A stretch of 64,000 nt of DNA, taken from Sanguinoderma infundibulare (Eukaryota > Basidiomycota > Agaricomycetes > Polyporales > Polyporaceae). The notes beneath the pieces are model-generated. The model was not told where the DNA came from. It saw only the letters and a program-made list of their open reading frames with translations, and did not search any database. The stretch lies in NCBI GenBank assembly GCA_032821775.1, contig JAVLRN010000001.1, positions 620,001-684,000 on the forward strand, read 5' to 3'. This document shows, one piece after another, positions 10,982 to 23,024 of the stretch (position 1 is its first letter; each line of letters starts with the position of its first letter). Both the position numbers and the translations under genes were made by a program.

Positions 10982-11969
10982 ACCGTATCGCGCTGGGCGA
11001 CTCTGGTATGTGGGCAGCATCCTCGCGTCGGACGTTCATCTGCTGAGTGTGGTGTGTGCGATGCAGAGTCATCTTGGATATGAATGATGTAACGACGACG
11101 ATCAGGGTGCGGTCGTTCTGAAGTGGCCGGTCAGTGGCCGATGACTGTAGCAAATACTCTGCGATCAATCAAGTGGGCGGTGGGTAAGATGGCGGATTGG
11201 GGCGCTTGGGTGTACTGGGAAGAACGCTGAGAATAGAAGGTTCTGTTCCGTTCAATTGTCCCTGTGCGGTTTAATGTTCTGTTCCAATGTAGCGCCGCCG
11301 CCGCCCCGTGGTTGGGTGACAGGCGAAAGTGCGATTGAGGATTTGTATTGTTGTGCTAGGAAATCAGCCGTCTTTCTTCTTCACAGCGGCTTTATCGGTT
11401 GCTTCCCGACTTCCGCGAATGGGACCGGAATCGAAAGCGATGGGCCAAGGTTGGTTGTGGTGACTGCGGAAGGTGTCAGAAGATCCGCGTTGCTGTATCG
11501 TAAGCACGTTTTACATCCGTTGGCGGTGCTTCTTGCTGATATCGATACGGCAGGGCTTCATGCTCGTCCCCTCTTCTGCCAGACGTACTCGCTGAGCACT
11601 GGAGCCCACACGGGCGGGGGGTTGCGGATGGGAGTGAGGCAGGATGGCTGTGCCGTGTGGATGCAACGTGGAAGAAGGGCCGGCGATGGTGATGACAAGG
11701 AGGACAAAAGACGCCGAGTCAAGTTGACAACAATGGACCGTGCACACGGTTCCCCTCCGGTTAGACGCCACCTTGTGTCGGGTATAAAGCGGTCGGGCAC
11801 TGTCTCTCCTCCGTCCCCTTCCCAACAATCAGTCGCCTCGTCCCGCGCTAGCCAACGCGCCTCCTCCAGCTGGTGGCTCATCAACGTACGCCCCATACAT
11901 ACTAGGCCGGACAAAGTGTCATCTCTCTTCGCGCTTCTTAGCGTCAGACGAAATCCCAAAAACGAAAAC
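10982..11969. other. Intergenic, promoter of the small orphan gene
   Basis: A plus open frame from 11256 runs into the next gene but lacks motifs before 11970. I treat it as leader and promoter because a TATA box lies inside it. Confidence 0.4.
11783..11788 (+). promoter_or_regulatory. TATA element of the small orphan gene
   Basis: TATAAA sits 187 bp upstream of the ATG at 11970. It is followed by a pyrimidine-rich stretch (CTCTCCTCCGTCCCC) that could hold the transcription start. Confidence 0.45.
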
Positions 11970-12532
11970 ATGCCGCGCGCAGCTACGTACGGACGCATGT
12001 GGAGCGGACGGCGGAGGGCATCTTCCTCGGCCGCAAGCGACGGAGAAGACGGCGCTCGCCATGATTACGACTACTTCGGGTCCAGCGACCTTTCGGAGCC
12101 AGAGACTGAGACTGAGTACAGCCACGATGACGCCTTTGACAAGTGCGACGGGCGAGAGTACAGGTTCAAGGTAAGGCGGTTTCCGTGGTTAGGACTGCCG
12201 TGCGATTGGAGCGGATGCTGACGACCGTCTTCCGTAGCTTCGTGAGACGGTGTGGGTGAAGCCTAAGGGGTGCTTCGAGTGGTTCGGAGGAACGGTGATG
12301 AAGATTCGGGAGCCTCCTCCGTCGAGGAGGGCCAAGGTGGGTTCGAGAACGGGGTTCATGTGATATTTCGGGGGATGTTGACGAGTTTGGTGCACTGCAG
12401 AAGCGAGGGGCGCTATATTTGGTCGTCTTCCGCAGGCACCATACCAACATGCGCGACATCTTCTCGTCGACCGAGGGGAACATCAAACCGGACACGCCCC
12501 GAGGGCGAGCTGGTGCCCGCGGTGGCTCATGA
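11970..12532 (+). CDS. Small orphan protein, acidic N-terminus and basic C-terminus
   Basis: Exons 11970-12170, 12238-12336 and 12401-12532 give 143 aa, all three ending on codon boundaries with GT-AG introns. The N-terminal part is Arg/Ser-rich, then acidic (SDLSEPETETEY). The middle holds a compact segment with KPKGCFEWFGGTVMKI, then a run of basic residues and a hydrophobic strand ALYLVVFRR. The end is Gly/Arg-rich. The middle could be a small barrel of the kind that binds proteins or nucleic acid, but that is a guess. I do not recognise a family. The splice-consistent frame and the TATA box upstream argue that it is real. Confidence 0.6.
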
Positions 12533-13126
12533 TGCATGATGCGCGATGGATGTGCGACTCGAGTCGGTCGGACTCTCGGGCTCGTGTTTTGGACCTCGTG
12601 CTTGCTGTGCCCTGGTTTGGTTTGGGGTGCCTTTTCTTCGTTTGGATTTGGAGTATTTATTCGATTTCTACGATATGATATACCATGGACGACATACCCT
12701 GACTGTATCGATAAAACTACATATCTTCTACAGCTCCTATAGTAAGCAACGACGGTCTTTTTTTACGGTAGCAGAGTTGCTGTCCCAGCGAGGTGCCCAA
12801 GAGTTGGCCTGCGGAGATCTCTCTCTTTAGTTTACTCGATTCCTCCACTAGCTGTGCCACCTACTTTGGAGACATATTGGATTGGAAGATGGACACAGTC
12901 TGAGGAGAATCCCATGTTCTGATTTACTCCAAAACAGCTGGGGAAACTTAGGAAACAGTTGAGCAAGTCAGTAACCTCAGTTGAGGCGTTGATGCCTGTC
13001 AAGCGCCCACCGAGGACTTCGTGACGCGTCCTCGATCAGAAGCGCGACGCGTAATCCCCGCTCGTGCTTCTTGTTTTTCGCTCTCATCGCTTTCCTTGTT
13101 CCACTCACCACTCCGCACCTGCCGCC
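12533..13126. other. Intergenic, RPN3 promoter
   Basis: No supported exon. The left half is comparatively AT-rich, as expected for a 3' flank. Confidence 0.4.
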
Positions 13127-15046
13127 ATGGCCGACGTCGAAATGAAGCCCGTAGATGAGAAGGAGGAAAAGAAGGGGGAGAAACAGGCCGAGGAGGAGAA
13201 GAAGCCTGCACCGCTCACGCCAGTGGCTGAAATCAAGGCGAACGTCGCGCTCATTGAGAGGGCAGTTTCGACACTGGAGCCGCGGTTTACGCATCGTGTG
13301 TTGCGTTCGTTGACGCAACTGAGGAAGAAGCTGGACGATAAGGTGTTGCAGAATGCGGTCCAGGAGGTTTACATTACCGGTGCGTTTGCCTGCTTGCCAG
13401 TCCTCCGTCCTGTACGTCCGTGCGCCGCGTTCGCGTTGCGAATGATATGTTTTCTTGAAACCATTACGCGCTCTCGGTTTGAGTTATGGCAAGCACGCAA
13501 CATATGTGTGCGCGCATGCAGCATGCGGCATGGCTTTCATCTTGTGCAGGGTTTTCGAATATTCGTTGAAAGTGATCCTCACGAACCTGATGTTCAGACT
13601 CGCCCTCCAAGAAGGCGCTGTTCGCATGGCTCCCGGATGCCTCGGCAGAGCATTCCATGGACATCGACTCCATTGGGACGCCCTCCAAACAGACTCCATC
13701 CGAGCCCGCCCCCGAAATCGAAATCTATTTCCGTCTCCTCATCCTTCACCATCTCCTCACTACCCCCAGCAACTACCCCAAGGCGACCAAGCTCGCTCAC
13801 GAGACTGTGGGGAAGATCCAGGCACTCAATCGCAGAAGCATGGATCCTATTGCGGCGAAGGTTTGGTACGCTGTCGAGCGCACATATGAGCTTGGAGGCG
13901 AGCTTGCCGATGCTAGACCGTAAGTTCTAACTGCCCCGTTCCACTCCTTTTTTTCACCTGGTGACGATAAGGAAACTGACTTATTCCCGTTGGCAGATTG
14001 TTCTTGGCCGGTCAGCGAACCGCGGCGCTCCGCCACGATGATGAGACCGAGGCGTCGCTCATTAATCGTATCCTACGCAGCTACCTCCAGTACAGTCTGT
14101 ATGATCAGGCGGACAAGCTAGTGTCCAAGACGACCTTCCCCGCCGCGGCGGGTAACCCGCAGCATGCGCGATACCACTATTACCTTGGTCGTATCAAAGC
14201 CGTACAGCTCAACTACACTGCTGCGCACACGAACCTCCAGCAAGCCATCCGTCGGGCACCCCCTGCGAAAACGGCGCCGGGTTTCTACCAAGCGGTGCAC
14301 AAGCTTTCCATCGTGGTCGAGCTCCTTATGGGCGACATCCCCGAGCGTACCCTCTTCCGGCATCCGGTACTGGAGAAGGCGTTGGCTGGTTATTTCGAGA
14401 TCGTTAAGGGTAAACAGTATTTTTACCATTTTCTGGCTCTTGCTGAAGTCGCTTCGTGAACCTAGCGGTACGGAACGGATCGCTCTCACAATTCCAGAGC
14501 ACGCTGTCGCGCTATGCTGCACAGTTCGAGGCTGACAAGACCTACACGCTCATCGTGCGGCTTCGCCAAAACGTTATCAAGACCGGCATCCGACGGCTCT
14601 CGCTGTCATACTCGCGGATTTCCCTCAGGGACATCTGTGTCAAGCTGCACTTGGACTCGGAAGAGGACGCGGAATATATCGTCGGGAAGGCGATCCGTGA
14701 CGGCGTCATTGAGGGCCGGATCGTCCACGAGAAGGGCTGGATGGAGTGTGGTGGGCAGAAGAGTGGGTACGGGCCCGAGGTCAGCGACGTGTTCTCGCGT
14801 CGGATCGCGTACTGTCTCGAGCTGCACAACCAGAGCGTGAAGGTGCGTGTACCTGCGAACTCCATTGAAATGGTGTCGATGGACTGACTTTGACCGTCAC
14901 AGGCCATGCGGTACCCTCTCAACGCTCACCGGAAGGAGCTCGCTGCGGCCGAGGGCGCACGAGAGCGAGAGAAAGAGCTGGCCAAGGAGATCCAGGAGGG
15001 CGGCGACCTCGATGAGGACGGGCCAGACCTGGGTGACGGTTTTTAA
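13127..15046 (+). CDS. RPN3: 26S proteasome regulatory subunit RPN3
   Basis: RPN3 (PSMD3 in animals) is a PCI-domain subunit of the 19S lid that helps recruit and deubiquitinate substrates. Exons 13127-13379, 13598-13919, 13997-14409, 14466-14842 and 14903-15046 give 502 aa, the usual length. The charged Lys/Glu N-terminus is followed by helical repeats (SLINRILRSYLQYSLYDQA and RYHYYLGRIKAVQLNY). The C-terminal PCI/winged-helix region contains RISLRDICVKL, EYIVGKAIRDGVIEG and the conserved RIAYCLELHNQSVKAMRYP. The first intron is 218 bp, longer than its neighbours. The start ATG lies in a good context (GCCGCCATGG). Confidence 0.95.
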
Positions 15047-15471
15047 TTCGGTTTGTGTGGCGGTGGGTTATGTACGGTGTAGCTCATGGACGTCGAATGT
15101 GTACTGCTTTCATTGTTATGGGTGTCCGAAGATCACAGATGCCCCTGCAGGGTCCCGACTCCCCATCTCACGGGGACAAGCCTAGCTGCACATCTGGCCG
15201 CCATCTTTGCATGACGCAGAGTGCTGCATTTGTGTCAACGTCGGAGTTCCGATATGCACATTTTCTGGAGCTGAATCGCTGAGGCTCGGTGAGCCATGGT
15301 GCGCCCGGACTAGGGAGCACGAGACTGCGCCGGCGGGGAGAGCACGCGCCGCGGCTCCGCGCGGAATTGAACAGGCGCCCATTTCCAGGCATAGAGTTAG
15401 CACCACAATCCTCGCCACTCTGTCTTACCCTCCATCCCTTTGCACATCCCGCCCTCCCGCAGTCCGCAAAG
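15047..15471. other. Intergenic, RPN3 3' flank and CAND1 promoter
   Basis: The 425 bp contain no supported exon. The last ~60 bp before the CAND1 ATG are pyrimidine-rich. Confidence 0.4.
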
Positions 15472-18400
15472 ATGACGAAGACGTACATCATGAACAGTCT
15501 GGTGGAGAAGGTACGTCTGCGACAATATTGACGAAGCGTATGCTGACGCATGCGATGTATTAGATGCAATCCCCAGACCAGGACTTTCGGTAAGGGTCCC
15601 TGAGATGCGGGACGCGTATGCGCGGCCACTGACGCGAATCGTGTTAGGTACATGGGTTTGAATGACTTGCTGTTGGAGATCAAGCAAGATCCAAACAGCT
15701 TCTTGGGCGATGAGACGACGGAGTTTAAGGTCCTGCGGCAAGTGCTTTCACTAGTCGAGGACAAAATCTCCGAAGTCAAGAACCAGGCCGTCAAGTGGTA
15801 TGTACTTCAGTTGGCTCGTCAAGCAACGCATATAGACCGTTTCGAAGCCTGGGTCAGCTCATCAAGATCATCCGGGAATCCCAGATGGAGTTCGTCGTCG
15901 ACAAGCTGATTGACTTCTCTGCCGGCAAGGATGAGGAGCTGAGGGATATCTCTGGCCTCGGTATGTTGATCGCGCCGATGGTACTGGCTCCAATCCTCAC
16001 GGGTATATGCAGCATTGAAGACCATCACGTCGGAACTTCCGCCAGAGGGCAAGATCGCGACAAAAGCTTGCGAGAAGCTTACTCCCAAGCTCCTTGGCCA
16101 AGTCGCTAACGTGCGCTCGCTTCCCCCTCTCAATTACGTTACTAACAATTTGACTTCGTTCGTATACGCAGTCCGAGACCCCCCCTGAGACCCTTATCGA
16201 AACCCTCGCTATTCTGTCCATCTTGATCACCCGTTTCCCTGCATACCTGGCTAATGTGGAGCCCCAACCCGTGACTGTGCTGACCCCAGTCCTCAACCAC
16301 CCTCGTCCTGCCGTGAGGAAGCGTGCAATAACGACCCTGGCTCAGTTCCTGCCCCATGCGCAGCCGCAGGAATTCTCTACGCTCCTGTCCTCCATCATCG
16401 TCCCCGGATTGGCACCGTCGGCAAATATCGAGAAGCAGCGCACGGTCGTGCAGCTGGTCGCCGCCATCGCCCGCCATTCGCCACATCAGATTGCGCCAAC
16501 GCTGAGTGACGTTACTCCAAGCATCCTCAAGGACTCACAAAGAGACGATGAGGAGTTGCGTGAGAGTTGCTTGCAGGTGAATGCGATTCGCTTTATATCT
16601 ACATTTGGTCGGCACGCTGATCGAATTGTCGGAAGGCCCTTGAAGCGCTTGTGCTGAGGTGCCCGAGTGAGGTCACTCCTTTCTTGAGCTCTATTATTCA
16701 GGTTGGCAACCAGTATATCAAGTACGATCCTGTAAGTCCTCTGGTCCCGTATAAATCTTATGGCAGCACATATGAACGTTTCGTAGAATTATGCGGGTGA
16801 TGATGGCGACGAAGATGAAGAGATGGCGGACGAAGAAGACGAGGACGACGAAGACTTGGGCGACGAGTACGTCTTCTTTCTTGTACTCTACTTCGGGAGT
16901 AGAGTTTCTAAGCCTAATGTCAGATACTCTGACGATGAGGACACTTCGTACAAGATCCGTCGATCCGCAACAAAACTGCTTGCTGCGGTAGTGGCTACCC
17001 GGCCCGAACTATTAACGACACTCTACAAGGAGGTGTCCCCTGTTCTCATCTCGCGCTTCGGAGACCGTGAAGAGACAGTGAGACTCGAGGTTTGGTCAAC
17101 ATACAGTATTCTCCTTAGCCAGACCGGCGTGTACGGCGGTACGCCACAGAGCAACGCGGAGCACACAGTGGGCGGAAAACGTAAACGCGACGAGGGCATG
17201 GAGGTCGAGGAGACCCCTTACAGCTTGCTGCAGTCCCAGGTCCCTTCGCTGGCGAAGGCACTCCTTGGTCAGATCAAGTCGCCGAAGACTCCTCCTGCTA
17301 CGCTTGAGGCCGGCTTCTCTCTGCTTCACAAACTCTTGACTGTTCTTCCAGGCTGTTTGGCCAGTCAATCTTCCCAGATCATCTCAAGTGCGAAGGCGGT
17401 GCTTTCGTCCTCGTCGAAAGCGAGTTCGGCCACCCTGCAGGTCACCTGCATGTCTTTCCTCACGTTGTTCTTCTCGAAGCATGCACCTTCTGTGTACGCT
17501 GGCCAGCTCGAGACCATCAACCCCCTGCTCCTTCAAGCCCTCGGCGAGAAGCACCCTCGGATTGCGTCGGAGGCCTTCCGGATTTTCTCTGCCCTGCTCG
17601 TTGCGATGCAGCCCGTGAAGGGCGGCCCGTGGGTCGACCGTGTGTACGACGAAGCGGTGAAGCGGCTGAGCAACCATGACACTGATGCAGAAGTTCGTGC
17701 GGAAGCCGAGGAGGTCATCGGGGACCTCTGGGTATCGGCGACGGACGTCCTGAGGACGAAGAACAGGAAGGAGTGGGAGTTCATCTGCAGGACGACAGGC
17801 CGCACGGACGGCGCGGTCAAGGTTGTGACCAAGGTGGCGACAAAGGTCGAGATCGGGGACGACTGGGTCAACGGGGGCGTCCAGTGGGTCACGGTGCTGC
17901 TCAAGAAGAGCGGGAGGGTGGGCAAGATTGAGGTGTTCAACTGTCTGGATGCCTTGCTCAGGAGGTATTATATTCGAACCCCATTCCATTCTCTTGTAAC
18001 CTTTTGCTGATTGCATTCGCAGATACGCCGCCATCCCTGCTGATCTTCCCGCGAACCTCATCCCGCCCCTCAAACCGTACCTGAATGCGAGCGACATCTC
18101 ACTGCTCGGAGCTGCACTAGAGATCGTCGCGCTGCTGCTCGAGCTGTCGCCCCAAACGGCTTTCCCTGAAGTCGAGCTCGAGGTGCTCCCCGACGTGTAC
18201 CCGATCGCGCACTCCCCTCTCCTGTCTGGCGCGCCGTTCGAGTCTCTGCTTGGATTCTTGTCGGCGCTTGTGGAGGCGGATATGCAGATTGCGACACACG
18301 TCGTGCCGAACTTGGTGGTGGCGGTCGAGAAGGCGCCCAAGGCGGAGGCGTCGTTCACGAATGTGGCGAAATGCGTGGGTCAGGTCGTGAACTCGCAGCG

Positions 18401-19976
18401 TGGGGTCGCGGCTGGCACGATTGCGGAGTTCGCGAAACACTTGAAGGTATGCGTCCAAGGGTGGTAATGGGGCGAATGTGTGCGGTAGCATGACTGACAA
18501 TATGGTTTGGTCATTAAGCCGTCGTCGAAGGCGAAGGCGTCCCAGGTCGTTCTCAGCTTGCTCGTCATGGGCGAGGTTGGTCGCTTCGTGTAAGTCCTCA
18601 TGATGTTAGTTACTGTATAACTTGCTGAGGTGTTGCTTCCAGCGACATGTCGCCCCAGCAGGAGGTCTTCAACCAGGCGATCGAGAGGTTCACCGCGGAA
18701 CAAGAAGAGGTCCGAACGGCTGCCGCGTTCGCTGCTGGTAACATCGCGGTCGGCAATTTGCACCATTTCTTGCCGCTGATCGTCAAGATGGTTGAGCACG
18801 ATCAGGAGAAGCGTCTGCTATCTTTGCATGCTCTGAAGGAGGTCAGGAACAACCTTCGATCACAAAACCTCCAATGTATCTTAACAATTTGTTCACAGAT
18901 TGTCACCCACTGCTCACATGGTCAACTCGAGACGGTTTCAGACCAGCTCTGGACGCCGTTGTTCGAGAACTCGGAGAACACGGAGGAGACGACTCGGAAT
19001 GTGGCTGCGGCATGCTTGGGGAAGCTGACAACCACGCACCCAGCACGATACCTCCCCCAACTTCACGTAAGTTTGCAAAGGAGAACCTCGTTTTCTTGAT
19101 GTCCGCTGATGTTCATGCTCTTAGGGCCGCATCAACAACCCGAACCCTGCTACGAGGGCTACGGTTCTGTCCGCTATTCGTTATACCTTTGCGGAATCAG
19201 GGACTTCGTTCGACGAGATTCTCGGCGCTGTCATCTTGGACTTCTTGGCATTGTTGTCGGACGCGGACTTGGTGAGTCTCTTGGACAACTACTTCCTGAC
19301 TGGGTTGCTCACTCGGATTCAGACCGTACGACGCCTGGCGCTCTCAGCGCTCAACTCGGCCGCTCGTTCAAGACCACACCTGATCCGCGATCACTTGGCG
19401 ACGCTGCTGCCGAGCCTGTACCGGGAGACGGTTGTTAATCAGGACCTCATCCGTACTGTGCAGATGGGTCCTTGGACTCACAAGGTCGACGATGGTCTCG
19501 AGGCTCGCAAGACGGCATACGAGACGCTGTACACGCTGGTGAGTATCGACTTGCAAGGATTCATGGTGCCATCGTTGACAGTGTTTCAGCTGGACACGTG
19601 CTTGTCGAAGCTTGATTTGCACGAGTTCCTCGGCCGTGTTGCGTCAGGCCTGGCGGATGACTCGGACGAAGTGAAGGTCATCTGCCACATGATGCTGTTC
19701 CGCCTTGCGCAGGTCGCGCCTACGGCTGTCGCCCAACGCTTGGACGACCTGACGCCACCGCTGGAGAAGAGCATGAAGGGGCCCGCGGTGACCAAGGACA
19801 CTGTCAAGCAGGATCTGGAGCGCGCGGCAGAGCTTCAGCGGAGCACGCTGCGTGCTGTCGCTGCGCTGAGTAAGATCAGCCAGGCGGGGGCGAGCCCGAA
19901 GTTCGACGCGTTTGTGGCGACGACGCAGAAGTCTCCCGAATGGGGCCATGAGTTCCGGGAGCTTGTTGGTGCGTGA
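15472..19976 (+). CDS. CAND1: CAND1 / TIP120, cullin exchange factor
   Basis: CAND1 wraps around un-neddylated cullin-RBX1 and swaps substrate-receptor modules of SCF ligases. Sixteen exons sum to 3660 nt (1219 aa), near the 1230 aa of the animal protein. HEAT repeats run throughout: YMGLNDLLLEIKQDP at the N-terminus, TLAILSILITRFP, and LDFLALLSDADLTVRRLAL near the C-terminus. An acidic loop (exon 8, 16787-16866) falls where CAND1 proteins carry one. The TIP120 domain includes DLIRTVQMGPWTHKVDDGLE and RKTAYETLYTLL, both diagnostic. Exon 2 is only 26 nt (15564-15589). Exon 9 (16924-17964) is the longest. All junctions I resolved are GT-AG. Confidence 0.96.
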
Positions 19977-20347
19977 GCGCGATCAACGAGTGGGAGGAGG
20001 AAAGGAGAGAAAGACGTCGAATGTTTTGTATCGATGATCATGAAGCGAATTCCTGTCGACATACCAGTTACCATTCATGTTGTACGTTCATAGACGATGA
20101 CTTTCTGATGCTCAACGACGCATCGTTGACGAGATGCATGTCCGGGATGTCCGTCGCCGGATAAGCAGTGTCGGAGGGCGGCTGAAGGGAGCGCTGGGGG
20201 GCGTCGGGGTTCGGGTCGAGCCATGCAGCGCAAGTGCGAGATCCGTCCGCGACGTTGGTCGCCCGCCTGAACCACCATCGTCGGCCGTATCATGTCGCTT
20301 TATCGTCTATCGCTATCCTCCTTCAGCTTCACTCATCTCCAACTCCC
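19977..20347. other. Intergenic, CAND1 3' flank and PRODH1 promoter
   Basis: The 371 bp hold no supported exon. Upstream in-frame ATGs exist before 20348, but the leader they would add does not look like a mitochondrial presequence. Confidence 0.4.
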
Positions 20348-22451
20348 ATGTCCTTAGCTCGCGCCCCTAGGCTTCCCAGGTTCCCTAGGTCCACGACCTG
20401 CCGACACGCTTTCAGAACATATGCATCTGCGCCGCCGCCTCCGCGACCTCGAGTTCGCGGTGTTCGAGGATTGGCAATCGCAGGGCTATCTGCGACGACG
20501 TTTGTAGGCCTGACGCTCTCGACCACAGCAATTTATGCGGATGCCCAGGCTCAAGTACCCGTAGAAGGGGTTCTACGGACAGCACCACTTTCCGACCTCG
20601 CGAGGGCGTATATCGTATATTCCCTCTGCTCCGTCCCCATCTTGGTCGACTGGTCGCCGACGATCCTCTCGACGCTTCTCTCGATTCCGGGGGTGAAGCA
20701 GGTCACGGAGGCCATCGTCCGCGCGACGTTCTTCGACCAGGTGCGTTCGCGTGTCGTACTCCGTGTCTCGCTCTTCTGACGCGTCTGCGCATACAGTTTG
20801 TGGGCGGTGACGAAGCGGAGGACGTCATACCCGTCCTCGAACGCTTGCGCGCAGAGAACAAGGGCGCGCTGTTGGTGTACAGCGTCGAAGTAGACGAGGC
20901 GGCGGGCAAGCCGTCCCCAGAGGAGACGCTGGTGCACAAGCAGATCGTCGCGGAGACCCTCCACTGCATCAATGTCGCGGCGGACTTTGAGGACGAGCAC
21001 GCGTTGGGGGGGAAGGGCAAGGGCACTTGGGTCGCCATCAAGCTCGTGAGTCGCTCCCATCCGCTGTGCGCGGGGGTGATACTTAGGATGACGGGTCGTT
21101 GTAGAGCGCGATGGTGCCAGACGCTGAGGCTCTGCGGAGACTGTCTAAGCATTTGGTCGACACCCGTCCGCAGAACAATCCTCGCGTTGCCTTCCCCGGG
21201 TGTCCTCTCCCCTCTGACCTCGATGTCCTGACCTCTGGGGCCGCTCACGACACTCTTACGGAGGCCGATATCATTGCGCTGCGCGAGCTCCGTGAGGACC
21301 TCATCGCCATTGGCGAGCGCGCCCGCTCGAGAGGCATTCGCATCACGGTCGACGCTGAACACAGGTGCGTTCCTCCTCGCTCTACGACGCTCGTTCGCGG
21401 TGACTGAAAGGCCGTATTCTAGCTGGTATCAGGTGTGTTGTTCTTGTGGACGTTTGCTGGGGTTTGATGATAGCACCTAACCCTATTCTGGTGGTAGCCC
21501 GCAATCGACGCGTTTGCGCTCGACATGATGCGGAAATTCAACAAGCTCCCTAAGCCACAGGCTACTTCGTGGTCTTGGTTACAGAAAACTGTGCAACCGG
21601 CTCCCGACGCGTTTCAGCCTCTTATTTTTAATACTTTCCAGGGATACCTACGACGGCGAGTAGAGAAAGCGCACAGCACGGATTGAGTGCTTTCTGATCG
21701 AACCTTATATATGCAGAACGCCGGAATACCTTGCGCAGAGTGTCGCGATGGCTCGTGCGGAAGGCTACGCGCTCGGCGTGAAGCTTGTGCGTGGAGCATA
21801 CCATCCCCACGAGATGGAGGTTCACCAGGCCGCTGCGAGCTCTCGTGCCGAGGCGATCTCCCCATCCGGCGGCCACGAGCTCTCAATATCTCCGGACAAC
21901 ATGCCTCCGGTTTGGCTGTCCAAGGACGAAACGGACCAGTGTTATGACTCGTCCGTCAAGCTGCTCATCTCGCTTATTCGTCAAGACGTGGATGCGTGCG
22001 CGAAGGGTGCTCCGGGGCCGGCGATTGGCGCGATGTTCGGGACGCACAATTGGAAGAGCGCGGACCTTGTGATCGACGAGTTCGTCAGGCAGGGGTTGGC
22101 TGTTCAAGACTTTGGTGTGGTCAAGGTCGGCGAGGCGGCCATGGAGCGCGTTGCGGTCGCTCAGCTTTACGGTCAGTATAGGCGGTACTCCGCATGGGCT
22201 TGGTTGAGGTCTGACCTTCCATTCCTTACACAGGTATGTCGGACGGGCTCACGGACCATCTCATCGAGCGGACTCGCTGCGCGTCTCCGTTTGTGCTGAA
22301 GTACTTGCCGTACGGAAAGCTGTCCGATGTCATGCCGTACCTCAGTCGACGCGCCATCGAGAACAAGTCGGTGTTGGGCAACGGGGGAGCGGCCATCGAG
22401 CGGCAACGTGCCGCGTCCGCGATCATGGCTAGACTGCTCGGACGAACCTGA
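20348..22451 (+). CDS. PUT1: Proline dehydrogenase (copy 1)
   Basis: This mitochondrial FAD enzyme oxidises proline to pyrroline-5-carboxylate and passes electrons to the respiratory chain. Exons 20348-20740, 20797-21045, 21105-21364, 21423-21432, 21498-21655, 21717-22171 and 22234-22451 give 580 aa. The Arg/Ser/Ala-rich start is a likely mitochondrial targeting peptide. The barrel has DAEHSWYQPAIDAF, GVKLVRGAYHPHE, MFGTHNW and the C-terminal MPYLSRRAIENKS flavin/substrate motif. Exon 4 is a 10-nt microexon encoding most of SWYQ. The intron at 21656-21716 begins GC instead of GT. Copy 2 follows 573 bp downstream in the same orientation. Confidence 0.95.
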
Positions 22452-23024
22452 ACATTTTAGATTTTAGATGCCGAGGTCGCTGATTATATCTAGGACGCTT
22501 GGGGTTATACCTTAATGGAACATTGGGTTGTATAGAAAATATTGACGTATGATTTAGAAGCAAGTTGATTGAATGATTTTGTTGAGTTGGTGCCGCCGTC
22601 ACGGAGCAAGGTGGACAAGAGTCTTGTGCCCATCTGTCCTCCCGATATGAAGGCCAGAATCAAATGGTTCAAAATATGATATTCTCGGGACGGCAAACGG
22701 GCCGACAGACCTTAAGGCCTCATGCTGGGAACACCAGGCGAAGCTCCGATGACCAGACGCAGGTGCATATTCACTGATAATGACCTATGACCTGGATCCA
22801 GCTGATACGGATTTGTTCCGAATCCTCGACCAGCGAGCCGACGTACTTGCAGCAGGCGTCGGTCGGCGTGCTTATCGCCCTCGGTACGTGTTTCTGTACG
22901 TACATAGAGTATGCTTCATGACTGACTGACTGACGTTCAGGTCGTGGGCGGACACGTAGATCACACGTTCCTCATCTGTCCCATCCACTGCCCTTTGGGA
23001 CTTTTGACTTGACCGCTCCCCATC
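22452..23024. other. Intergenic between the tandem PRODH genes
   Basis: 573 bp with no supported exon. It is AT-richer in the first half, as expected for a 3' flank. The second half should hold the copy 2 promoter. No TATA box is obvious. Confidence 0.45.

Noticed and set aside
17384..18358. 324-codon minus frame under CAND1
   Set aside because: Antisense shadow of a long GC-rich exon; the sense frame is clearly CAND1.
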